The translations under genes were made by a program, and so were the position numbers. Below, piece after piece: positions 31,880 through 43,600 of a stretch of DNA of 64,000 nt. The stretch lies in contig CM061139.1 of the NCBI GenBank assembly GCA_030789695.1, positions 202,093,641 through 202,157,640 of the forward strand. Direction: 5' to 3'. The notes beneath the pieces are model-generated. The model was not told the DNA's origin. It was given only the letters and a program-made list of their open reading frames with translations, and ran no database searches. The DNA is from Scilla litardierei (taxonomy: Eukaryota > Streptophyta > Magnoliopsida > Asparagales > Asparagaceae). How positions within the stretch are numbered: position 1 is the stretch's first letter; every line of letters starts with the position of its first letter.

Positions 31880-34129
31880 CTAAGGCGGCGCGGCCCCCGC
31901 CTTGGCTCTCGGACTGCTGGCGGTCGCGACATCTTTTACATCAGTGACATCGACGTCTTCATCCTTGCTGGGAATCATCTCGAGCTTCTCAAAGACGACT
32001 CCCGAGCAAGAAAACTTACACTCGATCTCTCGCCGACAATGGAGGAAACCTGCCTCAAATGCCTGGGACATTCGCGGAGTGACGAAGTCTTCAGAATATT
32101 CCTTCCCGGCCTCCCACGCTATTCGGGTCGGATCTACCTTCTTTAACTCCCTGACCCGAGCCTCGAGAGTTGTGATATGCTCCTGAAGGCTGGACTTCTC
32201 TGCCTCGCCCCTGCGTATCTCCTCGACTAGATGGGATTGGAAAGCCACCTCCCTTCCTTCCAATGCCACCCGCATCTCCTCAACACCCTTGAAGAGGTTG
32301 GCTTCAGCCTCGGTGCCCTCGCTTACTGCCGCTCGAGCAGCTTTCTCATCGGCAATGGATTTGACGGCCAAAGCCATGGCCCGCGACGTGTCGAGCCACT
32401 CTGCCTCGGTGGACAGCTCGGCGACCCTGGTCTCCATCGATCTTACTCGAATCTCCGCCTCCTTGGCTACTTTCACGTCAGCGTCGACTTCCTATTGCTT
32501 TCGAGCAAGGCTCGCTTCCATATCGATGAGTGCCATGGCCCGACGCCATAGCTCCAAGCCAACCGAGGACATCCGCGTCAAAGAGAAAACTAAAAGTCAA
32601 CCCGATCTCCTGTAGAAGGTGCCGAGGGTCACACAAGCTCTAACCTGCTGACCGCAGAGCACTATGAAGTCGGCCAGCCTATTGGCTTCCACTCCCTCCC
32701 CAACACAAACCGGTCTTGAGGCAAATATGAGTTCTCGGCTAGCCGATCCACGACCCCCAGTCTGAAAAAACAGACTCCTTCCGACCCACTGGAAATGTGG
32801 GACTAAGGAGATCGTTCTTCGAACGGGGGAGATCAGCCTCTGTCGACCTAAACACCCCGAAGGCATGCTCGTAGTCGGGGGGGGGGGGGGGGGGGGAAGT
32901 GAGCTTGAGCAATGGGAGAGAAGCTCCCCCATGGTCACTTGTCCTCACAACGCTAAGAACCCAAGGGCAATGAGTGAGCCTCAGAAGCCGAGGCGTCGCC
33001 AATGGGAACACCGCTTGAGGTTGGAGGAAGGCGCCCCTCTTCACCCCGTGCCTTCTTCCCCTTCGTTCTCCCACATCCTATTGAGGAGCCGTCCCTCTTC
33101 CACTGCAAGCTACCAATGCCCCCTGGCGACGCCCTCTCGGACTGGGCTGGCACGGCCCGTCGCTTTGAACGGACGGCCAAGACCGCATCGGACCTCCTCG
33201 AGCCAAGCCTGGGGGGAGGGGTCAGCACGGGACGCGATGGCTGACCCCGTCTGGCCGCATCTGTCAAAACCAGAAGAAGTCAGGACGATCGAAAAGTAAC
33301 AAGGGGTCCGGGCAAAAGGGGAATGGACTTACCTTCGGACCACAACGTCCTCCTCAAGGTTTCATCAAAGGAAAGGAACACGGTATGTCGCTCGTCGACA
33401 GGGACCACAAATAACTTGTAAATCGCCTCGAGTTCTGCATCAGTATGGCTCTCTCCTTCCAAAGCCAGCGAACGGACCTACCCAGCGGATAGGAAAACTT
33501 GCTTCCTCGGGGAGAATCACAAACAAGTAATTCTGTTTCCAGAATTCCGCAGAGGTCGAGAGTCCGAGCACAAGGTTTTTATCCTGTTTGGTAGTTATAT
33601 AAGCTCAAGCGCCTGATCTATGGTGGCTAAGACGAAAGAAGTGGCAGAAAGTAGCAGGGTCGGTTCTATCCCGTTGAGCAGACATAGCATAGTGAAACTG
33701 CCCAAAGACCCGATAGAGTTTGGGGTGGACTAGCAAAGGGGAAGCCCAAGAGTAGACAGAACCTCGGCAATGAAAGGGTGGAGGGGGAAGCGTAGGCCGT
33801 ACGAGAAGGTCTTCACGTACACCCCAACCTTGCAACTGTCGGGGAAGCAAACCCTTTCGTTCGCCAGGGGGGCCATGGCTTTATGGGGGGCGAAGGTACG
33901 AGAGATGGAGAGAAGCGATAGAGGTGGCGCAAACCACCGATGGATGGTCTCTCACCTCACGGTGTACCTCGGAGGAGTCATCCTCAGCCTGGGAGGTCGC
34001 ATCACCCGTACCAAGAAGCACGATCGCCGCAGTGGCAGGATCGTCAATCGGCCCTGCCACCACACGACTCACCTCGGGCGATGACCGACTCGCCCCAGAA
34101 TTAAAAGAAGACGACGACGAGGAGTGCAT
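31880..34129 (-). pseudogene. PF04195-like antisense ORF of element C
   Basis: The minus strand starts at ATG 34129 with a Ser-rich MHSSSSSSFNSG. After frameshifts comes VGVYVKTFSYGLRFPLHPFI (about 33750-33830), the same domain as in element B. Then come HAELEAIYKLF-type sequence and DETLRRTLWSEG, a 72 nt GT-AG gap (33261-33332), a basic region (SKRRAVPAQSERA), and a long coiled-coil (about 31990-32476, with KVAKEAEIRVRSMETRVAEL). It ends with a low-complexity Asp/Ala tail at the stop at 31880-31882. The 32476-31880 frame is open for 198 residues. Stops or frameshifts lie near 33600, 33470 and 32490. It is a homologue of the copies at 12046 and 20614. Its role is unknown. Confidence 0.72.
33261..33332 (-). 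other. Predicted 72 nt intron in the antisense ORF of element C
   Basis: On the minus strand it starts GTAAGTCC, a strong donor, and ends CTGGTTTTGACAG. Removal joins the frame of DETLRRTLWSEG in phase 1 to about 100 further open codons. The place and phase match 24507-24576 in element B. Confidence 0.65.
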
Positions 34130-34233
34130 GGCGTGAAACCACGAATAAACACATGCAAATGTGTGTGTAAGGGAGAAAGAGGAAGACTTCGACAGAATGG
34201 AACACAACTATGGAGAAAGGAGGCCCCTCCTGC

Positions 34234-34242
34234 AATATAACC
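34234..34242 (-). promoter_or_regulatory. TATA-like box upstream of the antisense ORF of element C
   Basis: The minus strand reads GGTTATATTGC about 105 bp before ATG 34129, between the ORF and the LTR. It is weaker than the corresponding TATATAT in element B. Confidence 0.3.
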
Positions 34243-34490
34243 GCAATCACTCAGATGCCTCCACGAATCCATCAGACCGTTTTTTGCCGTTCAAATCCTG
34301 CATACGTGTCAACATCTCGGGGTAACAACTCTCTGAATTACGTGCTCAAAAGGCGGGAGAATTGTTTTGGCGCAATGTGCCATGATGACCTTTATTAAAT
34401 GTGTCATCTTGACTATCGAACCCGCCCATACGGGGTCACATCATCTGACCACAACCCCGATGATGGTTGATCTCGGATGATGGAGGCCAT

Positions 34491-35235
34491 TGTCACAGCT
34501 TTGGGCCGGCTCACGAGATTTCCTCAAAGTGGGTCCGGAGGCCCAGGAAGCCGAAAAGGCCACTCTCCTTAACCCATGGGCTCCATGTGAGGGGGTGCCC
34601 CAGCTCGTAAAGAACGCCAGTGACCCAGGTGGATGCGACTATCAATCCCCCCCCCCCCCCTCGAGCAAAAGTGCCCCCCGACAATGGAGGCATTCATAAC
34701 CATTATGGGATGCCCCATCAGAGGCAGTGGACACATATCAAATACAATAAGGTGCATTCAATGCCCAGGCGTCCAACCGGAGAATGCTCCAAAGGAGGCC
34801 ATCACCTATGAGTACCCCCTCCGACGAGGAAGGACGGGACGAATCTTGGATATCTGACACTCAGGTATATATATTCCTTACATATGCTTCCACAGTATAT
34901 TTCTTCCTCCATAGCTCGGCCCGAGAACTCGTGCACGGTCTCCCAGCGAGCCGGATTGATTCCACCGAACACTCTTTTGTCAAAGTCTGACTTTGGCATC
35001 GTATGGGATTTGGTCGAAACCCAGATCTGACCTCCTTGACGAGCTTCTCACTTTGTAGATCACAGGAGGCATCGTCCAGCCGAAGGCTCCACTTCGACGT
35101 CCCATCGCTCGGCCCCGAGCACCCTCGCACCAGAGCCCGCTCGGCCGATTGATCCCGAAGGTCATCCTCGTCTTCCACGTCAGCGATGACCTTCTGACTA
35201 CCATACCTTCAACATGTGGTGAGAAAACACACGAA
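34491..35235 (+). repeat. 3' LTR of element C
   Basis: It starts TGTCACAGCTTTGGGCCGG right after a purine tract. It is homologous to 35514-36165, with shared landmarks: GACACTCAGGTA, CCTCCATAGCTCGGCC(C/T)GAGAACT, GGGATTTGGTCG and GGTG/GTAGTGAGAAAAC. The right end is approximate. Confidence 0.6.
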
Positions 35236-35513
35236 ACAGATATGTGACTGATATCGACTGCTCTTCTGCTGGATTTTCGATGATATGAGTATTTCATATT
35301 AATCTATACATGCTAGAACCCAATATGCTAGACATTCAACAAACTTCGTACTATTTACTTGTTGTTGGTTGGGTTGTTGAAAAATGTCTGTTTCTGTATC
35401 ATTAAGTAAATATACTGGGGTTCTCAGGATTTTTGGACCATATTAAGATAATTACCTTGATATTCATTAGTTTTTTTTTGATATATTAGGTGTTTCAAAC
35501 GGTTGTTCAATAT

Positions 35514-36165
35514 TGATATAGCTTTGGGTCGGCCCAGAGACTGTCGAGCCATTTATCTTAAGTCGATGAGCCTAGCAATGTCCACAACTTTGACCCAACA
35601 ATTCAGAAGCTCTCACGTGCAATCTATCAACTCCTCATTCAAAGCGACAGCTCGACTGACCGTTTGGCTGCTTCAGTTCATAGGTCCACCCAACTCATGC
35701 CAACAATGCCGACAACTCATGCCAACTGCTATAAATCGTCATAAATGCTTAGGCGTTATGGTTGGAGGACAGTCACAAGGTCCTTCCCTATAATTATTCT
35801 CTTCAAGAAGAGACGGGACGACTCTTTGAGACCCAACACTCAGGTACTCCTATACTCGGTATCTGCTCCACCAAATTTTACATTTCCTCCATAGCTCGGC
35901 CTGAGAACTAGTGGACGACCTCTCAATAGGTCGGACATAGTTTTGCCGAGCCTTCTTTAGTCATCGACTCACTTAAGCATACGAGGGGATTTGGTCGGAC
36001 ATCAGATCCGATCCACTGGCGAGCTCCTTGTGCTGCAGGCATCCCAAATATGGCTCGGACTCAACTCCCATAGCTCGGCTCGAAGCTCTTATATCTCACT
36101 GAGTACCTCATCAATAGCGCTGCGACGTCCTACATCCAGTTCATATCCAACAACTTCGGTAGTGA
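35514..36165 (+). repeat. Second, diverged LTR of the element C family
   Basis: It starts TGATATAGCTTTGGGTCGG and runs parallel to 34491-35235 to about GGTAGTGAGAAAACTG. It carries GCTATAAATCG, a plus-strand TATA (about 35728). No internal region separates it from the first copy except about 280 bp of unassigned DNA, so it is a separate remnant or a solo LTR. Confidence 0.6.
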
Positions 36166-36169
36166 GAAA

Positions 36170-38016
36170 ACTGTGCCATACTTCTAGACGCGCCCATTAG
36201 TCGTCGGGTATAAAATCACGTTCTTATCGAGAGAGCCAATTAGCTTAGTGATGTATCTCTCATTCCTAATTTCTGATGTGAAGGTTGAAGAGCTTAAGGT
36301 GCGGTGCGTGCTCCCATCGTTTTCTTTAAAAAAATCGCATTCTTATCGTAAAAGAGAGTGTTCAACTCAACCTAATCTTGGCCTTGTCGGCAAAAAGTGC
36401 AGTAACAGTTATGATTTCGTTATAATCCTTATCCAACACAAGTCTGACTCATAAGAAATCTTTGACTTCAAGTTTGTAACAAATTAAGCTGGCATCTACT
36501 AATTAAATTCATGAATACAAACCCAAGCTGATGACATGGATCCATGTCATGCCCACGTGGGCAGTTGACGGACGCGTCACTTTTTGATCGAATATTCTTG
36601 AAAATTATCATCTACAATTAATTTGGACCACGAATCTTAGTTGTGTACACATAATGGACTTGTTTCAATTTATGCCTTTTCTTGAGGTCAACAAACCCAC
36701 AATTACAAATCCATTAAACGTTGAATTCTACGAAACAGCGCACATGACATGACGTCATTGTCGGAGCTCTTTGAAGATAGTGACAGCCGTGAGGTCAAAC
36801 GCGAGGCGTGACCGGTCCTTGGTCTGATCCATTTGGATCAGAGGTGCTCCGCGGGACTTTGAGCTCATTCAAGCCCGGCTGGCTTGACTTCGATTCTGTG
36901 GCGTGGCTTGCATGTGTTGAGTTCCCAAAAGTGACCAAATGGGCCCCCACTTAAAAATCCCCAATCCTTTTGTGTGGCTCTCCTACAAGTCTCAAGTCTC
37001 TGTGCCAATGGCATCATTTTTTTTTCCGAGGCTACCATTTTGTCTCCACGTTCACACTCTTCTTGGCCTGTTGACCCTAAATATCGTAGGTCAACAACTT
37101 TTTATGTATTAACATGCAAAATTTAAAAAAAAAGGAAGCCCGCTGTTTTTAACGAAAAATCCTGGTTGCCGCATGCAAGAGGCTTGGAACTTGAGTATTT
37201 GCTGCATTTGGGGGTTAGCATGTTTAATTCATAATCTTTCTATTAATTATACCCATCTACATATAATTATTTAAGTACTTAACAGCTAATGCATCATGTT
37301 CAGAGCTAACGGTATCGTTTTTATTTGATTATGCGAAACCTAGCATGGTAATCAACAAGAATGACACCTAGACGTACTTACCATTGGAAGATAATTAATA
37401 ATTTTTTTATAAATCTGGTTTTGAAAACAAAAATAAATAAGTGCAAGTACAGTGCATTGTGTTGTTGAGCACCTCGTAATTAACTTGTTCTTCTGGTCAC
37501 CTTGATAATTAATTACTGTATTGATAGCTGAAAATTAAGTTTTGATTAATATATTATCTTTTTTTTTTGGCTTGGCTCATTGTCGTTTCTTTGTTGGTAT
37601 ATCTCTTGAGATATTTCTTCGACAAAGTCAGCATCATATCAACCAGATAAAATAAATAATGGTATTAGTTGTCATGCCCTTATTCTTTAATATTGTTAGG
37701 CACATTTAGCAATTATTTTTTATTTTATTTTTAAATTTTCATGCAATGGGCCAGCTCAAGGTCAATAGGAAATTGCTTGTGTGATTGATCTTCTATCTAG
37801 CTATGTCTTTTAGCAAGTCAACTTCAGATACTCCCTCCCTTAGAAATGACTTCATACAATTCTTCCAAAAAAAATCCATTGAATAAAAGTAAACCCATTC
37901 ATACGACAAACTTGATGTGGGTTTCTTTTCTTGCTGGGATCCAAAAAATGTGAGCAAACACTGATTAAGATTGTAAAGATTTGAGGTATTTTAAGACTAT
38001 TCCCTCCTTATACAAG
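36170..38016. other. Intergenic DNA, no gene seen
   Basis: The DNA is mixed, then AT-rich. Short frames (for example 36248-36454) have no recognisable content. Homopolymer T runs occur near 37020, 37395 and 37560. Confidence 0.5.
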
Positions 38017-38271
38017 TCAAATTGAACACCATCCTTGTCTATCTTCATCCATATCTTTTTCATAACAATTTATACACTTGGGTGGAATCTTCCCAAATTT
38101 CACCCTTCCAAGACTTGACTTGTGAATTCTCATCTGTTTGCAAACACCACACTCAAACTCAAAATCAACCCTGAGGTTCTCTACTTGCTGTTCCAAGCAT
38201 TTATCATGAGAGAAGACCGTGGCTTTTAAGATTCTGATCCTAAAACTACCCTCTTGAAGGGATTTCCACAA
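38017..38271 (-). CDS. Hypothetical small frame with two CxxC pairs
   Basis: Eighty-four codons open on the minus strand with ATG at 38271. The product has CGVC near residue 43 and CINC near residue 68, a spacing that could bind zinc, in a Lys/Glu-rich sequence (KCLEQQVENLRVDFEFECG). I do not recognise a family. Codon use is unremarkable and neighbours give no context. It could be an exon of an undetected gene or a chance frame. Confidence 0.22.
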   Translation of the reverse strand: MWKSLQEGSFRIRILKATVFSHDKCLEQQVENLRVDFEFECGVCKQMRIHKSSLGRVKFGKIPPKCINCYEKDMDEDRQGWCSI

Positions 38272-38814
38272 GTATAAAGTCTATCTTATGTGAACTAATT
38301 ATAATAATAAATCCACAAGTATAAGTTTGTTTAATTGATTAATAAGTTTGACTTGAGCTGTTCACATGACACTAGCATCATTGTAGGCATCAAACAAGCA
38401 ACAATCACTCCAACCAACTAGGCTTCATAATATACAGCTAGAATTAAGCTGAAATCAACTGCTTTTCCCCTTGAGAGGGGTGGGGGTAGTAGAAATAATA
38501 ATAATAATAAGTAGTACAATCATAGATCAAACAAAAAATGACAATGATATCACAATTTCGAGCAAAATTCTACTTGTTGTGGGTAGACAGCAGCGCAAAA
38601 ACCAAGTATATCAAACAACAGAGATACTGATAGAAACGATAATTTATTAGATGAAAAACATCAATGTAAACACTTTCGTGTATCTTACGCCAGTTAATCC
38701 TTGTTTAAATTTCCAAAAGAGCCAGAAGAACAGTCAGCAAGATTGTCACACCCATAACCATATATGCAAAGAAAGAATGAGCGCGTCGCAATCAGATTTT
38801 CTTTCGAATATTGC

Positions 38815-39302
38815 TCACTGAATATGATGACAGTGGCCTCCTTTGTTCAAGACCTCGAAAACATTGTTGGCCACTGATGAAGACCTGCAGGGAAAACAAA
38901 TCCACCTGTTACGAATGTTGAGATAAAATTCAGTAGAATTATCAAACAATTTGTCCCACTCGCCATCAGGAGGAATCTAGCAACGAAGTCATTGTTTCGA
39001 GATTAGCATGATGATGATGATGATGATTATTATTATTATTATTTATGCACAAGTGAAAGTTTAAGTAATAAAATCCATCCAAAGTATCAACCAACACAGC
39101 CAAATGCAACTCAACTAAAGAAATGGCAAGAAATGGATGCATGAATATTGAATAATATATGGGGCTGGGTATTTTTAATACAAACGATCATACAATGCTT
39201 CCGTAAGTGAAGAGCTATTGACTTGCAAGTTGCAACCTGTGCCTCATCTCTGATGAATGAAGTCTTCTGCTCCACTTCTTCAACGGCCAGCATCATCACA
39301 GA
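38815..39302 (-). CDS. Possible 3' exons of an unknown gene
   Basis: On the minus strand, a frame through VMMLAVEEVEQKTSFIRDE ends at a possible donor (39223). A good acceptor (TTTTCCCTGCAG) at 38885 joins in frame to SSSVANNVFEVLNKGGHC, ending HHIQ and TGA at 38815. The sequence looks protein-like (an acidic-basic helix and a compact His/Cys tail). I do not recognise the family and cannot find upstream exons. The donor is weak (AA|GTCAAT). An expressed non-coding stretch or chance are the alternatives. Confidence 0.28.
39007..39045 (+). repeat. (ATG)n(ATT)n microsatellite
   Basis: About six GAT/ATG units pass directly into ATT units. A similar (AAT)n run lies near 38490-38508. Confidence 0.9.
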
Positions 39303-40695
39303 CACGGCGCTTAGCAGAATTTATTATTTATATAATAAAGCCACGATGCATGCACAGATTATTGACATGACCCGTCGTTTGTAGAGTTGTTTATTGTTAG
39401 ATATTAGTAGCATATTAATACTAGTCTGCTGGCTTACATGAGTTGTCATTTGCCCAGGTTTTGAAGGCCAAGTGTGTATTTCTTACTAAAATCATAACAA
39501 CATCAGTTCAAGTGGACTGATACATGACAAGCATGTGGCAATTAACAATGCCCCATGCCAAAGCTGAACTCCAGTATCAAGACTTTCAACCAGAGAATTT
39601 TATTCTCCACTGCACATGGCCATCATAGACTGGTTCTATAAATTACTTGTGCACTAAACTGGGAAATTCTATGTAAGACCAGCCTACGTGAAGAAAAAAG
39701 GCAGAGCTTTCAACCTTAGCACACAGTCTTTGAACCCAACCACTCTGGCTTGGGATTTTCGTGACCCTTGGTCGTGTGAAAGAAACCGTGAACGTAGATA
39801 AATCTTCGAAAACCCACGGCCTGACAAAATCCGATTATAGCAGTGACGGATACGAGGTGGCTGTCATCAGCTTCCAACACCAGGATGTGAAGTTTTTATA
39901 TTTGATTAACTAAAGTATTCATATCCTTTAGAATGGGTAACTCAAAAATTAATCCTCAAAAATGGTAACTTATTTGATTGAATGTGATTGAAAAACAGAT
40001 TGCAGTTGGTTAACTGGATACGGAAAAAATGGCTATAAATCTCTGCGTATTGTCAAGTAATCTTGAGGATAGTGAAAAATTGGCTAACGGCAGGAAGCGA
40101 AATAAAACAACATAGATTAAAAATCCTATATTTATTACTTGTAACAAAGAACCTATAGTGCCTCAAAGAGATCCACAACATTTCATTAACCCTTCATGGT
40201 GGCCAAATGGAGGTTGCAACCCTATAGATGTTATTGTCGAAGTATATAGCCAAATCTAATCAGTGTTTATTTAGTATACTCTCTAGAATCAAATATTCAT
40301 TAAAGATGCAAACATTATTTAAAAATACTAACTACAGCGGCCCACACTAGCACTTTTATCATAGGCATTGCTTGATAGAAATTCATTAGCACCCCTCCTT
40401 GATAACCCTCACTAAAAATCTTGGAAACTTCATGTTTGAGACGTGCAGAATATTGTGAAGACAATTAAGAAAATGGAATATGTTGGCAAAAAAATGAGAG
40501 AGAGCATAGGAAAAAGATTGTTGGTTTAAGTTTCTTCAACAAAAGGCACCAAAATATGAATGTTAATTCTGATCTCAACTGGCTGGTAGCATACATTTTT
40601 TGACTCCCTGCCTACATTTCAAATTGATTTTGTTGGGATTTGTATAGAATTTGGTTATTGCATCGGGGGGGGGGGGGGATATGGGCCATTGTCAC
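39303..40695. other. Unassigned DNA ending in a poly-G tract
   Basis: I see no supported gene. A plus frame at about 39735-39915 stays open for about 60 codons but is not recognisable. A run of about 14 G lies at 40664-40678, followed by ATATGGGCCAT and TGTCAC, which look like a polypurine tract and LTR start. Confidence 0.4.
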
Positions 40696-42973
40696 TTAGT
40701 TGTGGAGGCTACAACTTAATGAGGGTAGTGCTAAGCTAAGGCTTCTTTGTGTTGACGGCAGATCTGGAGGTGGTGTAGGAAGGCGCTCAAGTGGAATCGC
40801 ACCCTGAAGAGGGGAAGATGGCTGCATGTTGCTGAGATATGTAGCAGTAGATACAGCCTCAGCCCAAAACTGAGGGGGAACAGAGGAAGCAATCATAAGG
40901 GCACGAGCAGTCTCAAGTAAATGACGATGCTTGCGCTCAGCAACGCCATTCTGGGCATGAGCCCCAGGACAGGAAAACTGTGAGAGAGTGCCCTGGGTAT
41001 CAAGAAAGGCATGAAGGTGCCGAGATAAGTATTCTCCAGCAGAGTCAGCACGAAGAACCCGAATGGGAATGCTATACTGTGTACGGATCATGGTAGCAAA
41101 AGATTTATAAATAGACAAAACCTCAGTACGAGAGGACATAAAGTATATCCAAGTGTAGCGAGAAAAATCATCTATAAATATAATATAGTAGCGATGACCC
41201 CCTTTCGAAACGAAGGGGGCCGGACACCATACATCTGAGTGAACAAGATCAAAAGGACTCTTAGAGACAGACTCATTAGTAGGATAAGGTAGCTGTAACT
41301 GTTTGCCAAGTTTACAGCCCATACAGTCTAAAGACATATCACCAGAGACAGGCCCTAATAAACCTCTACGAACCAAAGAAGAAAGACGCGAACCACAGAG
41401 ATGTCCTAAGCGATGATGCCACTGGGCAAACGAACCGGTGGAGAATGCAGCAGAGGTGGAGGCAATAGTGGTGATGGGAGGACTGGCAGAGGCAGCAGAA
41501 GGAAGATGAAGCCAGTCAAGCTCCCAAAGACGCGGAGAATCACGCCTGCGGGGGCCAGAACCAACTAGACTGCCCGTGCGACGATCCTGGATAGTATAAG
41601 AGTCAGAATCAAGAATAACACGACAGCCATGATCAGTAAGTTGGCATGCCGACATAAGCTGCATGGTGAGTTTTGGAACGAGGGACACAGCAGGGACATG
41701 AAAAGTGGGATTAGAAAGTGTGCCTAGCCCTGTAACTGAAAGTGGGGTGCCATCTGCAGTGAGAACTGTGACAAGGCTGGAGGGAGTACTAATGGAATGT
41801 AAAGTGGTAGAGTCAGGAGTCATATGAAACGAAGCACCAGAGTCAAGGATCCAAGGAGAGGTACCTGAGGTGGTCGAAGATGGTGTCGCAGTACCTGGAG
41901 GCTGACTGGCAGAAGAAGCAGAGCCTGATGCCCCAGAAGCAGACATCCGACGAAATACCTTGAGAAGCTCTTGCTCGGTATCAGATGGGGTAGTGCTCCT
42001 CTGATAGGGGAAACCCCAGTGTCAGTCTCCTTCTTCTTCTTCTTGGCAGCAGCCTGATCCCTCCACTTCTTGTGACACTGCGCCTCCACATGTCTGTCTC
42101 GGTGGCAGTAGGTGCAGCGTCTGGTGTCACCTCACACGGGTGCTGTAGCAGAAGGCAGATCTGGTGTGATAGGAGCAGAAGAAGCAGGAGCACGGGTCGC
42201 CAAAACAGAAGCAGAAGGTGCCACAAGACCAGCAGTACGAAGACGAGTCTCCTCAGTACGAATAGCAGCAAGAACCTCCAAGAACGTCACGCGTGGGTGA
42301 CGGTCAAGCAGCTGGGCACGTATCTGCTCGAACTCAGGCCGAAGTCGGGTCAAAAAGTCATAGACCCGACGAAGCTGCAGGTGGGAGTGCTGATGCTGAC
42401 AACACTGGCAGATACGACAGATCGCTGGTCCCAAAGAGTCGAGCTGACGCCAGATAGCAGATATCTGTGTATAGAACTCATCGACCGTGGCATCACCCTG
42501 CTGAAGAGCCTGCTCCTGTCGGACGACAGCAAGGTAGAGGGAGTCACCGGTAGGCTCATAGTGAGAGCGAAGATGATCCCACATCAGCTGAGACGTCGCC
42601 AAACTCACAATGTCGCCAGTCAGGGACACATCAATGCTAGCGATGAGGATGTTGGCGGCACGAGCATCGTCATCACACCACCGCCGATAGAGAACATCCT
42701 GAGAGGAATAAGCAGCAACAGCAGTCGCATACGCATCGGTTGTCGCCTTCTTGGCGGTGTCATCAGCAGTGGGGGGGAGTGGTGTCTCGCTGGGAGCACC
42801 GGTCGCGGTGGGCAAGGACGATCGTCGGTGAGAAGGTCCCAAAGGCGCTGACCGCGCATATGGAGACGAATGTGCGGTTTCCACTCCTTATAATTAAGGC
42901 CATCAAAAATCAACGAACACCGAGGGATAGCAACATGATGATGATGAAGAGGTAGATCCGTAGGAGACGCCAT
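40696..42973 (-). pseudogene. Copia gag-protease-integrase remnant
   Basis: Gag starts at ATG 42973 (MASPTDLPLHHHHV, then LNYKEWKPHIRLHMRGQRLW). After one frameshift near 42805 it continues through WDHLRSHYEPTGDSLYL and RRVYDFLTRLRPEFE. An in-frame TGA (about 42133) precedes an intact CCHC zinc knuckle (42075-42116, C-x2-C-x4-H-x4-C). A second frameshift near 41980 leads into protease ([13 protein letters not shown], active-site DSG). Next are the pre-integrase domain (HHRLGHLCG) and integrase, with [18 protein letters not shown] and [12 protein letters not shown] giving the D-D-E triad. Homology ends near 40780. With only three lesions it is degraded but readable. The missing RT makes it non-functional. 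Confidence 0.85.
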
Positions 42974-43471
42974 ATGAAGGGGGCACCGGCAGCGGCGAGG
43001 CGCGGATCGGGCGCAGGCGGATCGGGCGAGGCGCGAATCGGGCGCGGCGCGGATCGGCGCGGATCGACACGGATCGGGCGCGGATCAGTGCGGATCGGAC
43101 GGATCGGGCGGATCGGGCGGACACAGTCGCGGGGGCGGACGCAGTCGCGGGAGGCGGACGTGCGCAGGCGCAGCGCGGATCTGGCGTCAGCGCGGAGACG
43201 CGAGCGCAGGAGGACGCAGTCGCGGGGGGCGGACGCAGTCGCGGGGGGCGGACGCGCGCAGGCGCAACTCGGATCGCGCGGATGAGGGCGCGGCAGGCGC
43301 GCGGACGACGCGTGGGCGGACGGGGCCGGCGCGTGGGCGGACGCAGTCGCCGGCGCGTGGGAGATGCGGGCGCGGGCGGACGCAGTCGCGGGGTCGGCGC
43401 GGGCGGACGGCGCGGGTGGGAGACGCGGCGGGGAGAGAGCAAAAAGACGGCTAGGGTTTAGGTTAAACCTA
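42974..43471 (-). repeat. GC-rich repetitive leader of the Copia element
   Basis: Between the PBS and the gag start lie about 500 bp of short imperfect repeats of CGGATCGGGCG and CGGACGCAGTCGCGGG. Open frames on both strands are composition artefacts. Confidence 0.75.
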
Positions 43472-43483
43472 GCTCTGTTACCA
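43472..43483 (-). other. Primer-binding site (tRNA-iMet type)
   Basis: The minus strand reads TGGTAACAGAGC, directly abutting the LTR end. It differs by one base from TGGTATCAGAGC. Confidence 0.8.
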
Positions 43484-43600
43484 TGTTAGGAATAAACTCT
43501 CTTGTTATATTCCAAGGGCAATAGCCCGATATATATAGAGTACATGGAATGGTAAATAAGCACAAAAGACCCTATACAAAAGGAGTATATACATCTAACA
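43484..43600 (-). repeat. 5' LTR, 117 bp
   Basis: It starts TGTTAGGAAT and ends ACATCTAACA on the plus map, with a six-base terminal inverted repeat. A minus-strand TATATATA (43530-43538) could serve as its promoter. The base run outside is CTTTG. Confidence 0.8.

Larger units (their letters stand above)
31295..35235 (+). mobile_element. Tat-lineage Gypsy element C, 3' part
   Basis: This plus-strand element shows a tandem-repeat array (31295-31735), an antisense ORF (31880-34129, minus), a polypurine-like tract (GGAGGCCAT, 34482-34490) and a 3' LTR (34491-about 35235). The architecture is the mirror image of element B. No gag or pol is visible to the left, and the left boundary is unknown. 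Confidence 0.68.
40696..43600 (-). mobile_element. Truncated Copia element with very short LTR
   Basis: From right to left on the minus strand: 5' LTR (43484-43600), PBS (43472-43483), a GC-rich leader (42974-43471), gag, protease and integrase. The copy is cut near 40735 inside or after integrase, and RT, RNase H and the 3' LTR are missing. The 117 bp LTR starts TGTTAG and ends CTAACA. Lineage was not assigned. Confidence 0.85.

Noticed and set aside
39735..39915. A 60-codon open stretch on the plus strand
   Set aside because: Some residues look protein-like, but there is no start, no motif and no partner exon.
42974..43442. Frames of 103 and 179 codons on opposite strands
   Set aside because: They are GC-repeat artefacts in the leader of a Copia element.
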